64,000 nt of DNA, taken from the NCBI RefSeq assembly GCF_011089895.1, contig NZ_JAANAT010000003.1:558001-622000 (forward strand). The letters are read 5' to 3'. The position numbers and the translations under genes are program-made. The notes beneath the pieces are model-generated. The model was not told the DNA's origin and made no database searches. It was given only the letters and a program-made list of their open reading frames with translations. Source of the DNA: Mucilaginibacter inviolabilis (lineage in GTDB: Bacteria > Bacteroidota > Bacteroidia > Sphingobacteriales > Sphingobacteriaceae). Position 1 is the first letter of the stretch. The number at the start of each line of letters is the position of its first letter. Below, piece by piece: positions 1 to 8,483 of this stretch.

Positions 1-1260
1 GAAGCGTATATGCCCACAACCATAGTTGTGAGTGTTTTAAATATCGACAGGAATAAAGATCTTACGCCTACACACGTCAATGAAAATAGTACATCAGGCG
101 GGGCAGATCAATTCCTGGGTTTTTTAAAAAAGGAATTGATTCCCTACATAGATAAAACATACCCATCTAACGGCAATAATATATTATGGGGGCATTCATT
201 TGGTGGCTTATTTGTAATGTATGCACTATTAAATGAGCCCAAAGCTTTTAATTCATACATCGCAGTCGACCCTAGCTTTTGGTGGGATAAACAGTACTTA
301 CCCAAAATAGCTGGCAATAAACTACCTGCTTTAGCTGATGTAAAAGCCTCTTTATTTATAGGGGGACGAGCCGGCAACGATGGTAAAGGCATGAAGATTG
401 ATACCATGGAGGCTATTCTGAAAAAAATGGCACCCGCTGGTTTAGACTGGAGAGTTTCAATGTACCCTGATGAGACACATGGTTCGGTGCGGCTAAAAAC
501 TACTTATGACGGTTTGAAATTTATTTATTCAGGGTATGGTACCAAAGGTCCTACCATTCATCCAACCAACGGGATTCTCCTAAAGAACAAGCCGATTAAA
601 ATGTGGTTTTTCGGCGATTCATCAAAAGTAAGATATACTACCGACGGAACGGAACCCACCCTGGCGTCTGCGGCAATAAAAAAAGAGTTTACTTTATCCG
701 CACCAGGAAAACTGATCGCGAAACGATTTTCGAACAATGGGATGTATGATATCTCCAGCGTTGGTGAATTTAAAGAAGGGAACTATTTGCCCGCGCTTTC
801 AAAGGTAAAAAACATAATACCCGGAGGCTTTAATTATACTTATTATGAAGGTAAATGGGATAAAGTGCCCGATTTTAGTAAATTAAAACCTGTTAAAACA
901 GGGCTTACGGATACAGCCTTTAGATTTAGTAAACTCCCCAGCAAAAATAATTTTGCACTGCTTATTGATGGTTGGATACAAATAAAAGAAGAGGGCTATT
1001 ATCTTTTTGGGCTGGCTTCTGATGATGGTTCAAAACTATATATCAACAACAGGTTATTGATTGATCATGATGGCTTGCACGATAATAATAGTGCCAAATC
1101 ATATATACTACCCTTACAAAAGGGCTTTTATCCCATCAGGGTGGAGTACTTTCAGAAAGACGGGGACTATGACTTGCAACTACTATACCTCACACCGGGT
1201 ATTTCTGATATTAAAAAGATAGTCCCGATACCTTTTGAGTTGCAATACCATCATCAGTAG
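1..1260 (+). CDS. secreted-type alpha/beta esterase with PA14 domain (5' partial)
   Basis: The reading frame is open to the left edge (E-A-Y precedes the first ATG at 10), so the true start lies outside the window. The visible N-terminal part begins inside an esterase D/IroE-like alpha/beta hydrolase fold: the TTIVVSVLN...DLTPTH stretch normally lies well into such proteins, the nucleophile elbow is GHSFGG (about residue 62), and DPSFWWD and a late DETHG histidine follow. Residues about 180-260 resemble a chitobiase/hexosaminidase C-terminal bead (YTTDGTEPT), and about 275-400 a PA14 domain (YYEGKW...LLIDHDG), which usually binds carbohydrate. Together this suggests an exported carbohydrate esterase; the substrate is unknown. 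It converges on the bacilliredoxin gene with a shared terminator between. Confidence 0.8.
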   Translation, partial: EAYMPTTIVVSVLNIDRNKDLTPTHVNENSTSGGADQFLGFLKKELIPYIDKTYPSNGNNILWGHSFGGLFVMYALLNEPKAFNSYIAVDPSFWWDKQYLPKIAGNKLPALADVKASLFIGGRAGNDGKGMKIDTMEAILKKMAPAGLDWRVSMYPDETHGSVRLKTTYDGLKFIYSGYGTKGPTIHPTNGILLKNKPIKMWFFGDSSKVRYTTDGTEPTLASAAIKKEFTLSAPGKLIAKRFSNNGMYDISSVGEFKEGNYLPALSKVKNIIPGGFNYTYYEGKWDKVPDFSKLKPVKTGLTDTAFRFSKLPSKNNFALLIDGWIQIKEEGYYLFGLASDDGSKLYINNRLLIDHDGLHDNNSAKSYILPLQKGFYPIRVEYFQKDGDYDLQLLYLTPGISDIKKIVPIPFELQYHHQ

Positions 1261-1263
1261 AAA

Positions 1264-1306
1264 TAAAAAAAGCTGAAAGGATAATTAAACTCCTTTCAGC
1301 TTTTTG
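1264..1306. terminator. bidirectional intrinsic terminator between convergent genes
   Basis: Stem arms AGCTGAAAGGA (1271-1281) and TCCTTTCAGCT (1291-1301) pair perfectly around a 9-base loop. There is an A-run on the left and a T-run on the right, so the hairpin can end transcription from both the esterase gene and the opposing bacilliredoxin gene. Confidence 0.8.
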
Positions 1307-1325
1307 CTTTAAGCCTTCTGCTTAA

Positions 1326-1736
1326 TTAGCAATATTCTTCAAACGCGCCAATCAGGTTGTCGGCAATCATTTGTGCCGGGCGACCTTCAATTTGATGGCG
1401 CTCGATGATATGTACCAGTTTGCCATCTTTAAACAAAGCCATAGCTGGTGATGATGGTGGATATGGCAGCATATAGTTACGGGCAGCATCAACAGCTTCT
1501 TTTTCCATACCTGCAAAAACGGTTACCAGTTTATCGGGATGTTTTTCGTTAGCGGCGGCAATTCTGGCAGCAGGGCGTGCGTTAGCTGCGGCACAGCCAC
1601 AAACCGAATTTACCATTACAAATACAGTGCCTTCGCTTTCAATAGCATGCTTTACAGCATCGGCATCCTTAAGCTCCTCAAAGCCAACTCTTGTCAAATC
1701 TTCCCGCATTGGGGCAACTAAATATTCCGGATACAT
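1326..1736 (-). CDS. BrxA/BrxB family bacilliredoxin
   Basis: This 136-residue protein has the length and layout of the BrxA/BrxB (YphP/YqiW, DUF1094) family, small thioredoxin-fold cytoplasmic proteins that reduce bacillithiol mixed disulfides on client proteins. The signature Cys-Gly-Cys active site is visible at residues 46-48 (VNSVCGCAAANARPA), and the final residue is a cysteine (EEYC), as is typical. It stands alone, convergent with the esterase gene and divergent from the M23 peptidase gene. Whether the organism makes bacillithiol cannot be judged from this window; the family identification is firm, the thiol partner is inferred. Confidence 0.9.
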   Translation of the reverse strand: MYPEYLVAPMREDLTRVGFEELKDADAVKHAIESEGTVFVMVNSVCGCAAANARPAARIAAANEKHPDKLVTVFAGMEKEAVDAARNYMLPYPPSSPAMALFKDGKLVHIIERHQIEGRPAQMIADNLIGAFEEYC

Positions 1737-1940
1737 AATGTTTTTTGTTTACACTAAAATTTACTTCAAACAAAAATAATAAATGATTGGCAGCTTGTAT
1801 GTAAAAAACACAATAATAACACTTTGCTGACGATGGCCCCACACCCAAACCCAGGCTATTAATTGCTTATTAGTTATAGTTTTCTTGAAAACCGGGGTTG
1901 ATTTATAAATAGTAATAAGTATATTGCGTACCCCTAAGTA

Positions 1941-2813
1941 ATGAATTGGATGAACAAAAAACCTTCTGAAATTAGTACGGTTGTTATCATTAGCAAGAAC
2001 CATCAGCATACCCAATCGGTACAAATAAAAACCAAACATCTTAATAGAATACGTCACTATGTGTATAGCACCCTGTCTGTTGTGGTGGTATTGGTAGGTT
2101 TAGTGATCTATTTAAGAGCAGAAAATTTTAGGCAGGAACAAGAAAAACAGCAACTGCTGGCCCAGATAGTAAAATTGAAGGGCGCCATTCCGGTAGCATC
2201 AGCCCAGACTAAAGAAGGCAGTGCCCAATCATATATCCAGGCTATTGAGGGAAAGTTAAAAACCATTAACAATTATTTAAAACGCCGGGGATTAAAAGGC
2301 TTCTCCAACAAAGGTATTGGCGGTGATGATAACGCAGAGGGTAAAAAACTAACCGATAAAGAAGTATACTCCTTGTATAACGACTACCTGAGCCGTTTAA
2401 TGGGAACCATTGCGTTTACACCCATGGGATACCCGCGTATAAGTTCCTTTACTTCATTTTTTGGTTACCGAAGCGACCCCTTTGATGATGGTCGTGCCGA
2501 ATTTCATCCGGGTATCGATTTTAAGGGCCGCAAGGGCGATGAAGTAAAATGTACCGCCAGCGGTAAAGTGGTTTTTGCAGGCTGGAGTGGTGGTTATGGC
2601 AATTGCATCCGCATAGCGCATATCAATAACCTGGAAACCGTGTATGGTCACCTGTCGAAAATAAAAGTAAGAGTAGGTCAGGAAGTAAATGTTGGAGACG
2701 AGATAGGTTTGGTAGGTTCAACTGGTCATTCTACCGGGGCACACTTACATTATGAAGTACGTAAAAATGGCAAGCCTATCAATCCGGTTAATTTTTTAAC
2801 GCTCAATAAATAA
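1941..2813 (+). CDS. M23 (LytM-type) peptidoglycan metallopeptidase, membrane anchored
   Basis: The protein has 290 residues. A short cytoplasmic N-terminus precedes one membrane span (about 41-58), a coiled-coil stretch rich in Q/E/K (about 60-115) and a C-terminal LytM domain (about 165-287). Zinc-binding motifs are seen as H189-x3-D193 (FHPGIDFKG) and H268-x-H270 (GAHLHYEV). The family cuts peptide cross-links of peptidoglycan in the periplasm. ATG at 1941 was kept; a second ATG at 1950 is equally possible because no ribosome binding site is seen. The bactofilin gene follows 91 bases downstream. Such pairs act together in shaping the cell wall in other bacteria (for example Helicobacter Csd/CcmA), so joint function is inferred from context. 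Confidence 0.9.
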   Translation: MNWMNKKPSEISTVVIISKNHQHTQSVQIKTKHLNRIRHYVYSTLSVVVVLVGLVIYLRAENFRQEQEKQQLLAQIVKLKGAIPVASAQTKEGSAQSYIQAIEGKLKTINNYLKRRGLKGFSNKGIGGDDNAEGKKLTDKEVYSLYNDYLSRLMGTIAFTPMGYPRISSFTSFFGYRSDPFDDGRAEFHPGIDFKGRKGDEVKCTASGKVVFAGWSGGYGNCIRIAHINNLETVYGHLSKIKVRVGQEVNVGDEIGLVGSTGHSTGAHLHYEVRKNGKPINPVNFLTLNK

Positions 2814-2820
2814 AATTGAT

Positions 2821-2876
2821 GAGTGGTGAATAGAGAGTAGTGAATGGTTTTCTTAACTACTCTCTATTCACCACTC
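2821..2876. repeat. long perfect intergenic hairpin
   Basis: The 21-base arms at 2821-2841 and 2856-2876 are exact reverse complements with a 14-base loop. The hairpin lies 8 bases after the M23 stop codon and ends 28 bases before the bactofilin start. There is no T-run, so it is not a classical terminator. Its arms share words (GAGTGGT, GAGTAG) with the hairpin at 30688-30757. Confidence 0.85.
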
Positions 2877-2904
2877 ACTACTCACCAATTCATACAACAT
2901 TTCA

Positions 2905-3285
2905 ATGGCTATTTTCGGAAAAAAAGATAAAGTTGCGCTTGATCTTCAGGCTATCTCCACGCTGATTGGTGATGGCGGCGTTTTAGATGGTAACCTTAAA
3001 GCCCCTGCCTTTGCCCGGATTGACGGCCAGGTAAATGGGAACGTAACCATTGACGAAGGGCTGATATTGGGCGAAAAAGGATTGATTACCGGCAACATCC
3101 ACACCAAAGAAATTGTTGTTTACGGAACTGTTAAAGGGGATATCCAAACCGAGTCGCTCGAAATAAAAGCCACCGGCAAAATTACCGGCGAAATAAGTAC
3201 ACAAACCCTGCTGGTTGAAACCGGTGGTGTGTACAACGGCAAGCTCACTATGCAACAAGGAGATAAAAAGCTTTTGGGAGCGTAA
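2905..3285 (+). CDS. bactofilin (polymer-forming cytoskeletal protein)
   Basis: This 126-residue protein consists almost wholly of the bactofilin beta-helix (residues about 18-110): repeated hydrophobic/glycine turns such as ARIDGQVNGNV, GEKGLITGNI, VYGTVKGDI and ATGKITGEI. Bactofilins polymerise without nucleotide into membrane-associated filaments that scaffold cell-wall enzymes. It sits just after the M23 peptidase gene on the same strand, the usual genomic partner, which supports a role in placing that peptidase. The length is normal for the family and both termini are short and polar. Confidence 0.92.
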   Translation: MAIFGKKDKVALDLQAISTLIGDGGVLDGNLKAPAFARIDGQVNGNVTIDEGLILGEKGLITGNIHTKEIVVYGTVKGDIQTESLEIKATGKITGEISTQTLLVETGGVYNGKLTMQQGDKKLLGA

Positions 3286-3287
3286 TA

Positions 3288-3372
3288 GGTTTTACGTTAG
3301 ATCGTGATACGTTTTATGTTATTATGTTTAACTCAAAACGTATAGCATAAAACGTTGCACGTATAACCTCCT
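3288..3372. repeat. imperfect intergenic hairpin
   Basis: Words such as ACGTTTTATG, AAAACGTATAG and CATAAAACGTTGCACG are arranged as imperfect inverted copies around an A/T-rich centre, starting 3 bases after the bactofilin stop. The arms are specific to this site. Confidence 0.55.
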
Positions 3373-3443
3373 CCGTAGAATTGCCATATGGCAACTAATT
3401 CCTTACGCTGGGTGCTTCATTTCATTTTGATGTTTTTATGACT

Positions 3444-3451
3444 TATTTTTG
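3444..3451 (+). promoter_or_regulatory. candidate -7 promoter element for ahcY
   Basis: TATTTTTG matches the Bacteroidota -7 consensus TAnnTTTG and lies 24 bases before the ahcY ATG. No clear -33 TTTG at the usual spacing was found, so this is a partial match. Confidence 0.35.
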
Positions 3452-3474
3452 TGTCTCATAAAAATTGAAATGTT

Positions 3475-4791
3475 ATGTCATCAGTAGAAACTGCATTCGT
3501 TAAATACAAAGTAAAAGACTTTTCATTGGCCGAGTGGGGCCGTAAAGAAATTGAGCTGGCCGAGGCCGAAATGCCTGGTCTGATGGCTCTGCGTAAAGAA
3601 TACGGCCCGTCGCAACCTTTAAAAGGTGCGCGTATTGCAGGTTGCTTGCACATGACCATCCAAACCGCTGTTTTAATTGAAACTTTAATTGCCCTTGGTG
3701 CCGAAGTTACCTGGTCGTCATGTAACATCTTCTCTACCCAGGATCATGCTGCTGCTGCTATTGCTGCTGCCGGTATCTCTGTTTATGCCTGGAAAGGTAT
3801 GAATGCCGAAGAGTTTGACTGGTGTATTGAGCAAACTTTATATTTTGGTGAAGACCGCAAACCGTTGAACATGATATTGGACGATGGCGGCGACTTAACC
3901 AACATGGTGCTGGATAAATATCCTGAGCTGATTGGCGATATTAAAGGTTTATCTGAAGAAACCACTACCGGTGTTCACCGTTTATATGAGCGCATGAAAA
4001 ATGGTACCCTGCCAATGCCTGCTATCAACGTAAATGATTCGGTTACCAAATCAAAATTTGATAATAAATACGGTTGCCGCGAATCATTGGTTGATGCTAT
4101 CCGTCGTGCTACCGATGTAATGATGGCTGGTAAAGTAGCTGTTGTTTGCGGCTATGGCGACGTTGGTAAAGGCTCTGCCGATAGCTTACGTAACTCTGGT
4201 GTACGTGTTATTGTAACCGAAATTGACCCTATCTGCGCCCTACAGGCCGCTATGGAAGGTTTCGAAGTGAAAAAATTAGGCACTGCCATTGCCGAAGCTG
4301 ACATTGTAGTTACGGCTACCGGTAACAAAAACATCGTTCGTGAGCAACATTTCCGTGCTTTGAAAGATAAAGCCATCGTTTGTAACATCGGTCACTTTGA
4401 TAACGAGATCGATATGGCCTGGTTAAATGGCGCTTATGGTAATACCAAAGTTGAAATTAAACCACAGGTTGATAAATATACCATTGATGGTAAAGACGTG
4501 ATTGTATTAGCCGAAGGCAGGTTAGTGAACCTGGGTTGTGCAACCGGTCATCCAAGCTTTGTAATGAGTAACTCGTTCACCAACCAAACTTTAGCTCAAT
4601 TAGAGCTTTGGACAAATGGTGCTGCTTACGAAAACAAAGTATACACACTGCCAAAGCACCTTGACGAAAAAGTTGCCCGCTTACACTTAGCCAAAATTGG
4701 CGTAGAGCTGGAAGTACTTGATCAGGATCAGGCCGAATATATCGGCGTGACTGTTGAAGGTCCGTTTAAACCGGAATACTACAGGTACTAA
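3475..4791 (+). CDS. ahcY: S-adenosyl-L-homocysteine hydrolase
   Basis: This 438-residue protein is full length for the short bacterial/eukaryotic-type enzyme. It splits S-adenosylhomocysteine into adenosine and homocysteine in the cytoplasm, clearing the inhibitor of methyltransferases. Visible family marks are [17 protein letters not shown] near the N-terminus, the [16 protein letters not shown] substrate/hinge stretch, the NAD-binding [14 protein letters not shown] loop, and the conserved C-terminal tail ending KPEYYRY, which reaches into the neighbouring subunit. The start is supported by the normal N-terminal length and a TAnnTTTG element just upstream. The gene is monocistronic, followed by a strong terminator. 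Confidence 0.97.
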   Translation: MSSVETAFVKYKVKDFSLAEWGRKEIELAEAEMPGLMALRKEYGPSQPLKGARIAGCLHMTIQTAVLIETLIALGAEVTWSSCNIFSTQDHAAAAIAAAGISVYAWKGMNAEEFDWCIEQTLYFGEDRKPLNMILDDGGDLTNMVLDKYPELIGDIKGLSEETTTGVHRLYERMKNGTLPMPAINVNDSVTKSKFDNKYGCRESLVDAIRRATDVMMAGKVAVVCGYGDVGKGSADSLRNSGVRVIVTEIDPICALQAAMEGFEVKKLGTAIAEADIVVTATGNKNIVREQHFRALKDKAIVCNIGHFDNEIDMAWLNGAYGNTKVEIKPQVDKYTIDGKDVIVLAEGRLVNLGCATGHPSFVMSNSFTNQTLAQLELWTNGAAYENKVYTLPKHLDEKVARLHLAKIGVELEVLDQDQAEYIGVTVEGPFKPEYYRY

Positions 4792-4816
4792 GTCAAAAGA
4801 TAAAATTCAAAAATAA

Positions 4817-4865
4817 AAAGTCAAAAGGCATGGTTTTAGGATCATGCCTTTTTTATTGACTTTAC
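4817..4865. terminator. terminator after ahcY
   Basis: AAAAGGCATG (4823-4832) and CATGCCTTTTTT (4843-4854) form a hairpin closed by A/T runs on both sides. A wider imperfect inverted repeat (AAGTCAAAA / TTATTGACTTT) extends the stem. It can serve both ahcY and the opposing DUF3817 gene. Confidence 0.75.
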
Positions 4866-4869
4866 TTTT

Positions 4870-5178
4870 TTAATCTCCCAGTTTCCGCAAAATCCTGCTG
4901 TCAATATAAAATGTTCCGAATGGGATAATACAGGCAATAAGTACTTTCCAGGTAGTTGTTTTAAACTTCCATTGCTGTTCAACACCGACACTCAGCGTGT
5001 TAAATACAAAAAGCAAAAATAAAGCGCCATGTATAGGCCCCATAGCCTTCACCATATGCGGATCATGCCCGAAATACTTCAGTGGTACAGCTATAAAAAC
5101 GAGGACAAGTAAGGATATGCCTTCCAGAAAAGCAATGATACGTAAGCGACCGGTGTTTGATTGGATTAAGTTTTTCAT
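4870..5178 (-). CDS. DUF3817 small integral membrane protein
   Basis: This 102-residue protein has three predicted membrane spans (about 12-33, 46-66, 78-96) and family marks of DUF3817 (YdzA-like): the early RIIAFLEGISLL stretch, PLKYFGHDP and GPIHGALFL. Its function is unknown. It begins 9 bases after the end of the upstream membrane-protein gene (5188-5649), so the two form an operon. The TetR-type operator in front of that gene probably controls both. The histidines in the loop and in GPIHGALF are conserved in the family by recollection, not by alignment. Confidence 0.8.
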   Translation of the reverse strand: MKNLIQSNTGRLRIIAFLEGISLLVLVFIAVPLKYFGHDPHMVKAMGPIHGALFLLFVFNTLSVGVEQQWKFKTTTWKVLIACIIPFGTFYIDSRILRKLGD

Positions 5179-5187
5179 GTATGGAGT

Positions 5188-5649
5188 TTAAAATGATCTT
5201 AAATACGGACGGTGTGCAAGTGGTGAAAAGGGCCAGGGAATAGCCATGAGAATAAGGAGCAGGGCTATGCTGAAACTAATGAGCATTACCCTGAATTTTT
5301 CATGAGCAAAAATGAGTCGTTTTGCTTTAGCCGAGCCAATAGTAACCACAATAATGGCGGTTAACATCAAGCTGATGTGAATGATGCCAAAGAAAACCGG
5401 TTCTGTAATATGCCCGCTATTGCCCGGACCTCTGAACAGGGCTTTAACTGTATCGCTTTGCGTATACAAAATAATACCTAACAAAAGTTGAATGTGAGCG
5501 ATGGTAGCTGTCCAGTGTCTTACCAGATCGTCTATTTTGGTAAATGGACTTAGTTTAAAATATCCGCGGTACGATCTGTAAATGGCATATAATAAACTGC
5601 CTAAAACAAGCCAGCGGAAGCAAGAATGGAAAAAAAGAAGTGTATTCAT
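5188..5649 (-). CDS. four-span membrane protein of the Bacteroidota 'cytochrome b'-like group
   Basis: The protein has 153 residues and four hydrophobic spans (about 7-25, 48-65, 86-106, 121-139). It opens with MNTLLFFHSCFRWLVLGS, has internal histidines in RHWTATIAHIQLLLG and GIIHISLML, and ends with IPWPFSPLAHRPY. This pattern matches a family often annotated as 'cytochrome B' in Bacteroidota because of the spaced membrane histidines; heme binding is not established. It is the first gene of an operon with the DUF3817 gene and is preceded by a palindrome nearly identical to the TetR operators upstream of 6287, so it is likely repressed by that regulator. Confidence 0.65.
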   Translation of the reverse strand: MNTLLFFHSCFRWLVLGSLLYAIYRSYRGYFKLSPFTKIDDLVRHWTATIAHIQLLLGIILYTQSDTVKALFRGPGNSGHITEPVFFGIIHISLMLTAIIVVTIGSAKAKRLIFAHEKFRVMLISFSIALLLILMAIPWPFSPLAHRPYLRSF

Positions 5650-5662
5650 ATACGGATAAATT

Positions 5663-5686
5663 AAAACATACTATATGGTATGTTTT
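5663..5686. promoter_or_regulatory. putative TetR operator of the membrane operon
   Basis: A 24-base palindrome has arms AAAACATAC and GTATGTTTT around TATATG. The ACATAC/GTATGT half-sites are the same as those in front of the TetR gene at 6295-6336. It lies 14 bases upstream of the 5649 start codon and 14 bases beyond the TetR stop, so a repressor bound here would block the operon. Confidence 0.7.
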
Positions 5687-5699
5687 GTGATAAAAAATT

Positions 5700-6287
5700 T
5701 TACTGTAGTTGGTCCAGGTATTTTTTTAACTCTCGTAGGTAGGTATGATAACAGGCAGCACCTAAAAGCTTACCTATATTCCGTACTCCGCTGTAACCCG
5801 CGGTTATGAAACAAGCCACCTGTTCGGCATCGGTATCTGGTTTTATACGGCCCGCGTTCTTGCCATTATTAACATTGGTTACCATCGCTTTTTGCCATTG
5901 TAATATGAGTTTTGATAGGGCCTGTTTAAAAGCAGTATTTAAGGGAGCCATTTCTTCAATAAGATTTACCGCCGGGCAACCATACTGTACTTGAAAAAAA
6001 GGTGATTTTAATAACAAATTATGCATCATTAAATAAAGCTCTTCAACCGGGTTAGCTGAATTAGTAAGCGGTGTTACCATGGTCTCGTACATTCCGGGAT
6101 ACATAACTTCTTGTATCATAGCCAGGCCCATTTCTTCCTTGTTTTTGAAATGGTAGAAAAAAGCACCCTTAGTTACCGGGCTATCAACAAGTATATCATC
6201 AATACTGGTCGCCTGGTAGCCTTTTTGATATATCAGGTTAAATGCTCTTTGGAGTATACCAGAGCGGGTTGCTTCTGCTTTAGTCAT
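5700..6287 (-). CDS. TetR/AcrR family transcriptional repressor
   Basis: The protein has 195 residues. The N-terminal TetR helix-turn-helix spans about residues 9-55 (ILQRAFNLIYQKGYQATSIDDIL...VTKGAFFYHFKNKEEM), followed by an all-helical ligand domain in which a cysteine (YGCPAVNLI) and aromatic residues may line the pocket. Such proteins repress their own and neighbouring genes until a small molecule binds. ATG at 6287 gives the standard N-terminus. Two overlapping palindromes built from ACATACT half-sites lie directly upstream, and a matching one precedes the next operon, strongly suggesting autoregulation and control of 4870-5649. The inducer is unknown. Confidence 0.9.
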   Translation of the reverse strand: MTKAEATRSGILQRAFNLIYQKGYQATSIDDILVDSPVTKGAFFYHFKNKEEMGLAMIQEVMYPGMYETMVTPLTNSANPVEELYLMMHNLLLKSPFFQVQYGCPAVNLIEEMAPLNTAFKQALSKLILQWQKAMVTNVNNGKNAGRIKPDTDAEQVACFITAGYSGVRNIGKLLGAACYHTYLRELKKYLDQLQ

Positions 6288-6294
6288 AAAAGAT

Positions 6295-6336
6295 ACTACT
6301 TAGTATGTTCTACGACAAACATACTAAGTAGTATGT
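6295..6336. promoter_or_regulatory. double TetR operator at the autoregulated promoter
   Basis: Outer palindrome: ACTACTTAGTATGTT (6295-6309) pairs with AACATACTAAGTAGT (6318-6332). A second dyad, ACATACTAAGTAGTATGT (6319-6336), overlaps its right arm. Three copies of the ACATACT half-site occur within 42 bases. The position, 8 bases before the TetR ATG, fits repression of its own promoter. Confidence 0.75.
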
Positions 6337-6478
6337 GAATTGCAAAGGAGATTTTTATTCAGGACATTTAAATGACTTTAGCCAGTGTAAAATCTATATA
6401 AACGCCAGTTGTCAAAACCCTTATCCCATTGGTCAAAATGCAATGTTACTTTCAGGAATCCCTGTTTATCTTTAATCT

Positions 6479-7477
6479 ATGAAAAGAATAGCGATCCTCC
6501 TTTCCCTGGCTTTTATAGGTAATCTAAACAGCTTTGCCCAGATACGGATTGATACTGCCGGGTATATCAAAAACAATTCACTCATTTATTCACTGGTTAT
6601 TTCGAAGAACAATAAGATCATCCATCAGCAGTATTTTAACGGACAGGATAGCACTACTTTGTTTAATGACCAGTCGCTTACTAAAAGCGTTATGGCATTG
6701 CTTATCGGTATAGCTATTGATAAAGGTTACATCAGATCGGTAGATGAAAAGGTTGCCGACTTTTTCCCCGAACTAAAAATCGATACCGATAAACGGAAAC
6801 AAGATATTACTATCCGCCAGGTGATGAACCAGGCCTCAGGTTTTTACCATGAAGGTGTTAATGTGGGCGCCTTGTTAACCCTCCCTGATCCATCGGGTTA
6901 TGTGATCAAAGCACCACTGGTGTCGGAGCCCGGGAAAGTGTTCCGGTATAATAACGCGGCTACGCATTTGTTATCCGTCATCATTACCAAAAGTACGGGG
7001 ATGGATACCCGCGCATTCGCCAAAAAATTCCTGTTCGATCCATTGGGAATTACCAGTTGCGATTGGAAAAAGATGAAGGACGGTTATTATGATGGCTGCG
7101 GACTTTTAAGCATCCGCCTGCGCTCCGTTGATATGTTGAAACTGGGTAACCTGGTACTAAATAAAGGGAAATACCATAACCGGCAAATTGTTCCATCCAA
7201 ATGGATAGCGACCATCATCAACCCCGAAGTTACCTATCAAACACCCTGGGGACTGGATGATTCATTATACGGCCTATGCTGGTACCATGCCGATTACCAG
7301 GGAACAAAAATAGTTTATGCCCTGGGCTGGGGCGGGCAGTTTATGTTCGTGATACCATCCTTAAAAGCCGTCATCATGACCAATTCCAGCGTAGCTGATG
7401 TAACGGCTATTAAAGAGGCGGCTTTAATCACAGGGAGGCTTTTTCCTGAATTGATGAAGCAGTTGAAAGGCGAGTAG
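6479..7477 (+). CDS. class C beta-lactamase-family serine hydrolase, exported
   Basis: This 332-residue protein starts with a signal peptide (about 1-20, ending NSFA|QI). The catalytic Ser-x-x-Lys is S66-L-T-K69 in NDQSLTKSVMALL, and the second motif Tyr-x-Asn appears as FRYNNAATH near residue 158. A GWGG stretch near the C-terminus takes the place of the KTG box. The family covers class C beta-lactamases, DD-peptidases, esterases and peptide hydrolases. Nothing in the sequence or neighbours fixes the substrate, and a typical AmpC is longer, so 'beta-lactamase-related esterase/peptidase' is safer than a resistance label. It runs convergently into the deacetylase gene with a 7-base gap. Confidence 0.85.
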   Translation: MKRIAILLSLAFIGNLNSFAQIRIDTAGYIKNNSLIYSLVISKNNKIIHQQYFNGQDSTTLFNDQSLTKSVMALLIGIAIDKGYIRSVDEKVADFFPELKIDTDKRKQDITIRQVMNQASGFYHEGVNVGALLTLPDPSGYVIKAPLVSEPGKVFRYNNAATHLLSVIITKSTGMDTRAFAKKFLFDPLGITSCDWKKMKDGYYDGCGLLSIRLRSVDMLKLGNLVLNKGKYHNRQIVPSKWIATIINPEVTYQTPWGLDDSLYGLCWYHADYQGTKIVYALGWGGQFMFVIPSLKAVIMTNSSVADVTAIKEAALITGRLFPELMKQLKGE

Positions 7478-7484
7478 TTCGGGT

Positions 7485-8483
7485 TTAATTACTCCCCTCG
7501 AACTCCTCCTCCACGCTTTCCCTTAAATCATACAGCAGCCATTGCTTTTTAGCAATGGAACCGGCTTCGGATTGCAGCAGTTTGATAAAATCATTTACGC
7601 CGGTGGGTTCGTTGCCATTGCCGTGGATGAGTACAATGCTGCCGGCTTGTGGTTGCTGCCCTTTGGCCAGCCAGGCATCGGTACCAATCGGTATCAAACC
7701 ATAGTCGGTTAGTTTATATACCAGTTGCTGATCGGATACCAAACCCGGAAACCTGAAAAATACCGACGGTAGCAAGCCGTTTTTGAGCATGGCTTTTTCG
7801 GTTTCCAGTATCTCGTAGTTCATATCGGTACCCGGCTCCAATAAAAAGTTTTCTTTAAGCGGCGCTTTGAGGCTTACCCTGTGATTAAAGGAGTGGTTAA
7901 TCCAGGTGATATAGATCTCGCGTTTGGCCTGCATCTGTTTGAGCCATTCCAGGTCCTGTGGGTGCTGACGCATCCATACACCGGTAACCGAGAGGGCAAT
8001 GGGCGCCGGGCGTTCCACCTTCTGAAACTCCGTAAAAATGTCGGTAAATATGCGCCTGTCGAGCGGGCGGTGCGAAGGACAAAGATCGGCTGTTAAACTG
8101 ATGCCCGTTTCTTTAGGGATGCCGCTTTCAATGCCTGCGTCTTGCAGGGCTACGGATTGTTTTTCGGCTTTGCGCAGCGCTTTCTGGTAAGGTGTGCTTT
8201 TGAAAAAGTCGCGCGCTTGGGTAATGGTCATGGGTTTTACCTGGTAAAAGCTGGGCTCATCAATTTTGGTGACCAGTGTTTGCGGGTTTACCAGCAGGTA
8301 ATAGCTTTTGCCTTCGTTTTCAAACTGGCGCAGTATCATCCAATCCTGCGGGGCATGATGCGCCCAGCCATAAAAAACCTTATAATTTTCTATTTTACGG
8401 TAATTGGCTTGCGCGGCGGCTTTATATTGTAAGCTGCTCAAGATCAATATAGCGAGCAGGTATTTAAGCAGGGCTTTGTTCAT
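7485..8483 (-). CDS. exported polysaccharide deacetylase-like protein
   Basis: The protein has 332 residues with a signal peptide (about 1-24). The first 120 residues are a family-specific domain of unknown role. The C-terminal two thirds resemble the NodB deacetylase fold: an acidic strand (SLTADLCPSHRPLD), the metal-binding His-x4-His type motif in WINHSFNHR, an arginine strand FFRFPG, and a late histidine strand IVLIHGNGNE. The single Asp in the first motif, where most enzymes have a D-D or T-D-D pattern, makes catalytic activity plausible but not certain. The gene overlaps the upstream membrane-protein gene by 20 bases and is probably co-transcribed with it. Confidence 0.75.
   Translation of the reverse strand: MNKALLKYLLAILILSSLQYKAAAQANYRKIENYKVFYGWAHHAPQDWMILRQFENEGKSYYLLVNPQTLVTKIDEPSFYQVKPMTITQARDFFKSTPYQKALRKAEKQSVALQDAGIESGIPKETGISLTADLCPSHRPLDRRIFTDIFTEFQKVERPAPIALSVTGVWMRQHPQDLEWLKQMQAKREIYITWINHSFNHRVSLKAPLKENFLLEPGTDMNYEILETEKAMLKNGLLPSVFFRFPGLVSDQQLVYKLTDYGLIPIGTDAWLAKGQQPQAGSIVLIHGNGNEPTGVNDFIKLLQSEAGSIAKKQWLLYDLRESVEEEFEGSN

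Noticed and set aside
6479-7477. Antibiotic-resistance beta-lactamase
   Set aside because: The SxxK and YxN motifs are present but the KTG box is replaced by GWGG and the protein is short for AmpC, so a resistance role is not supported.
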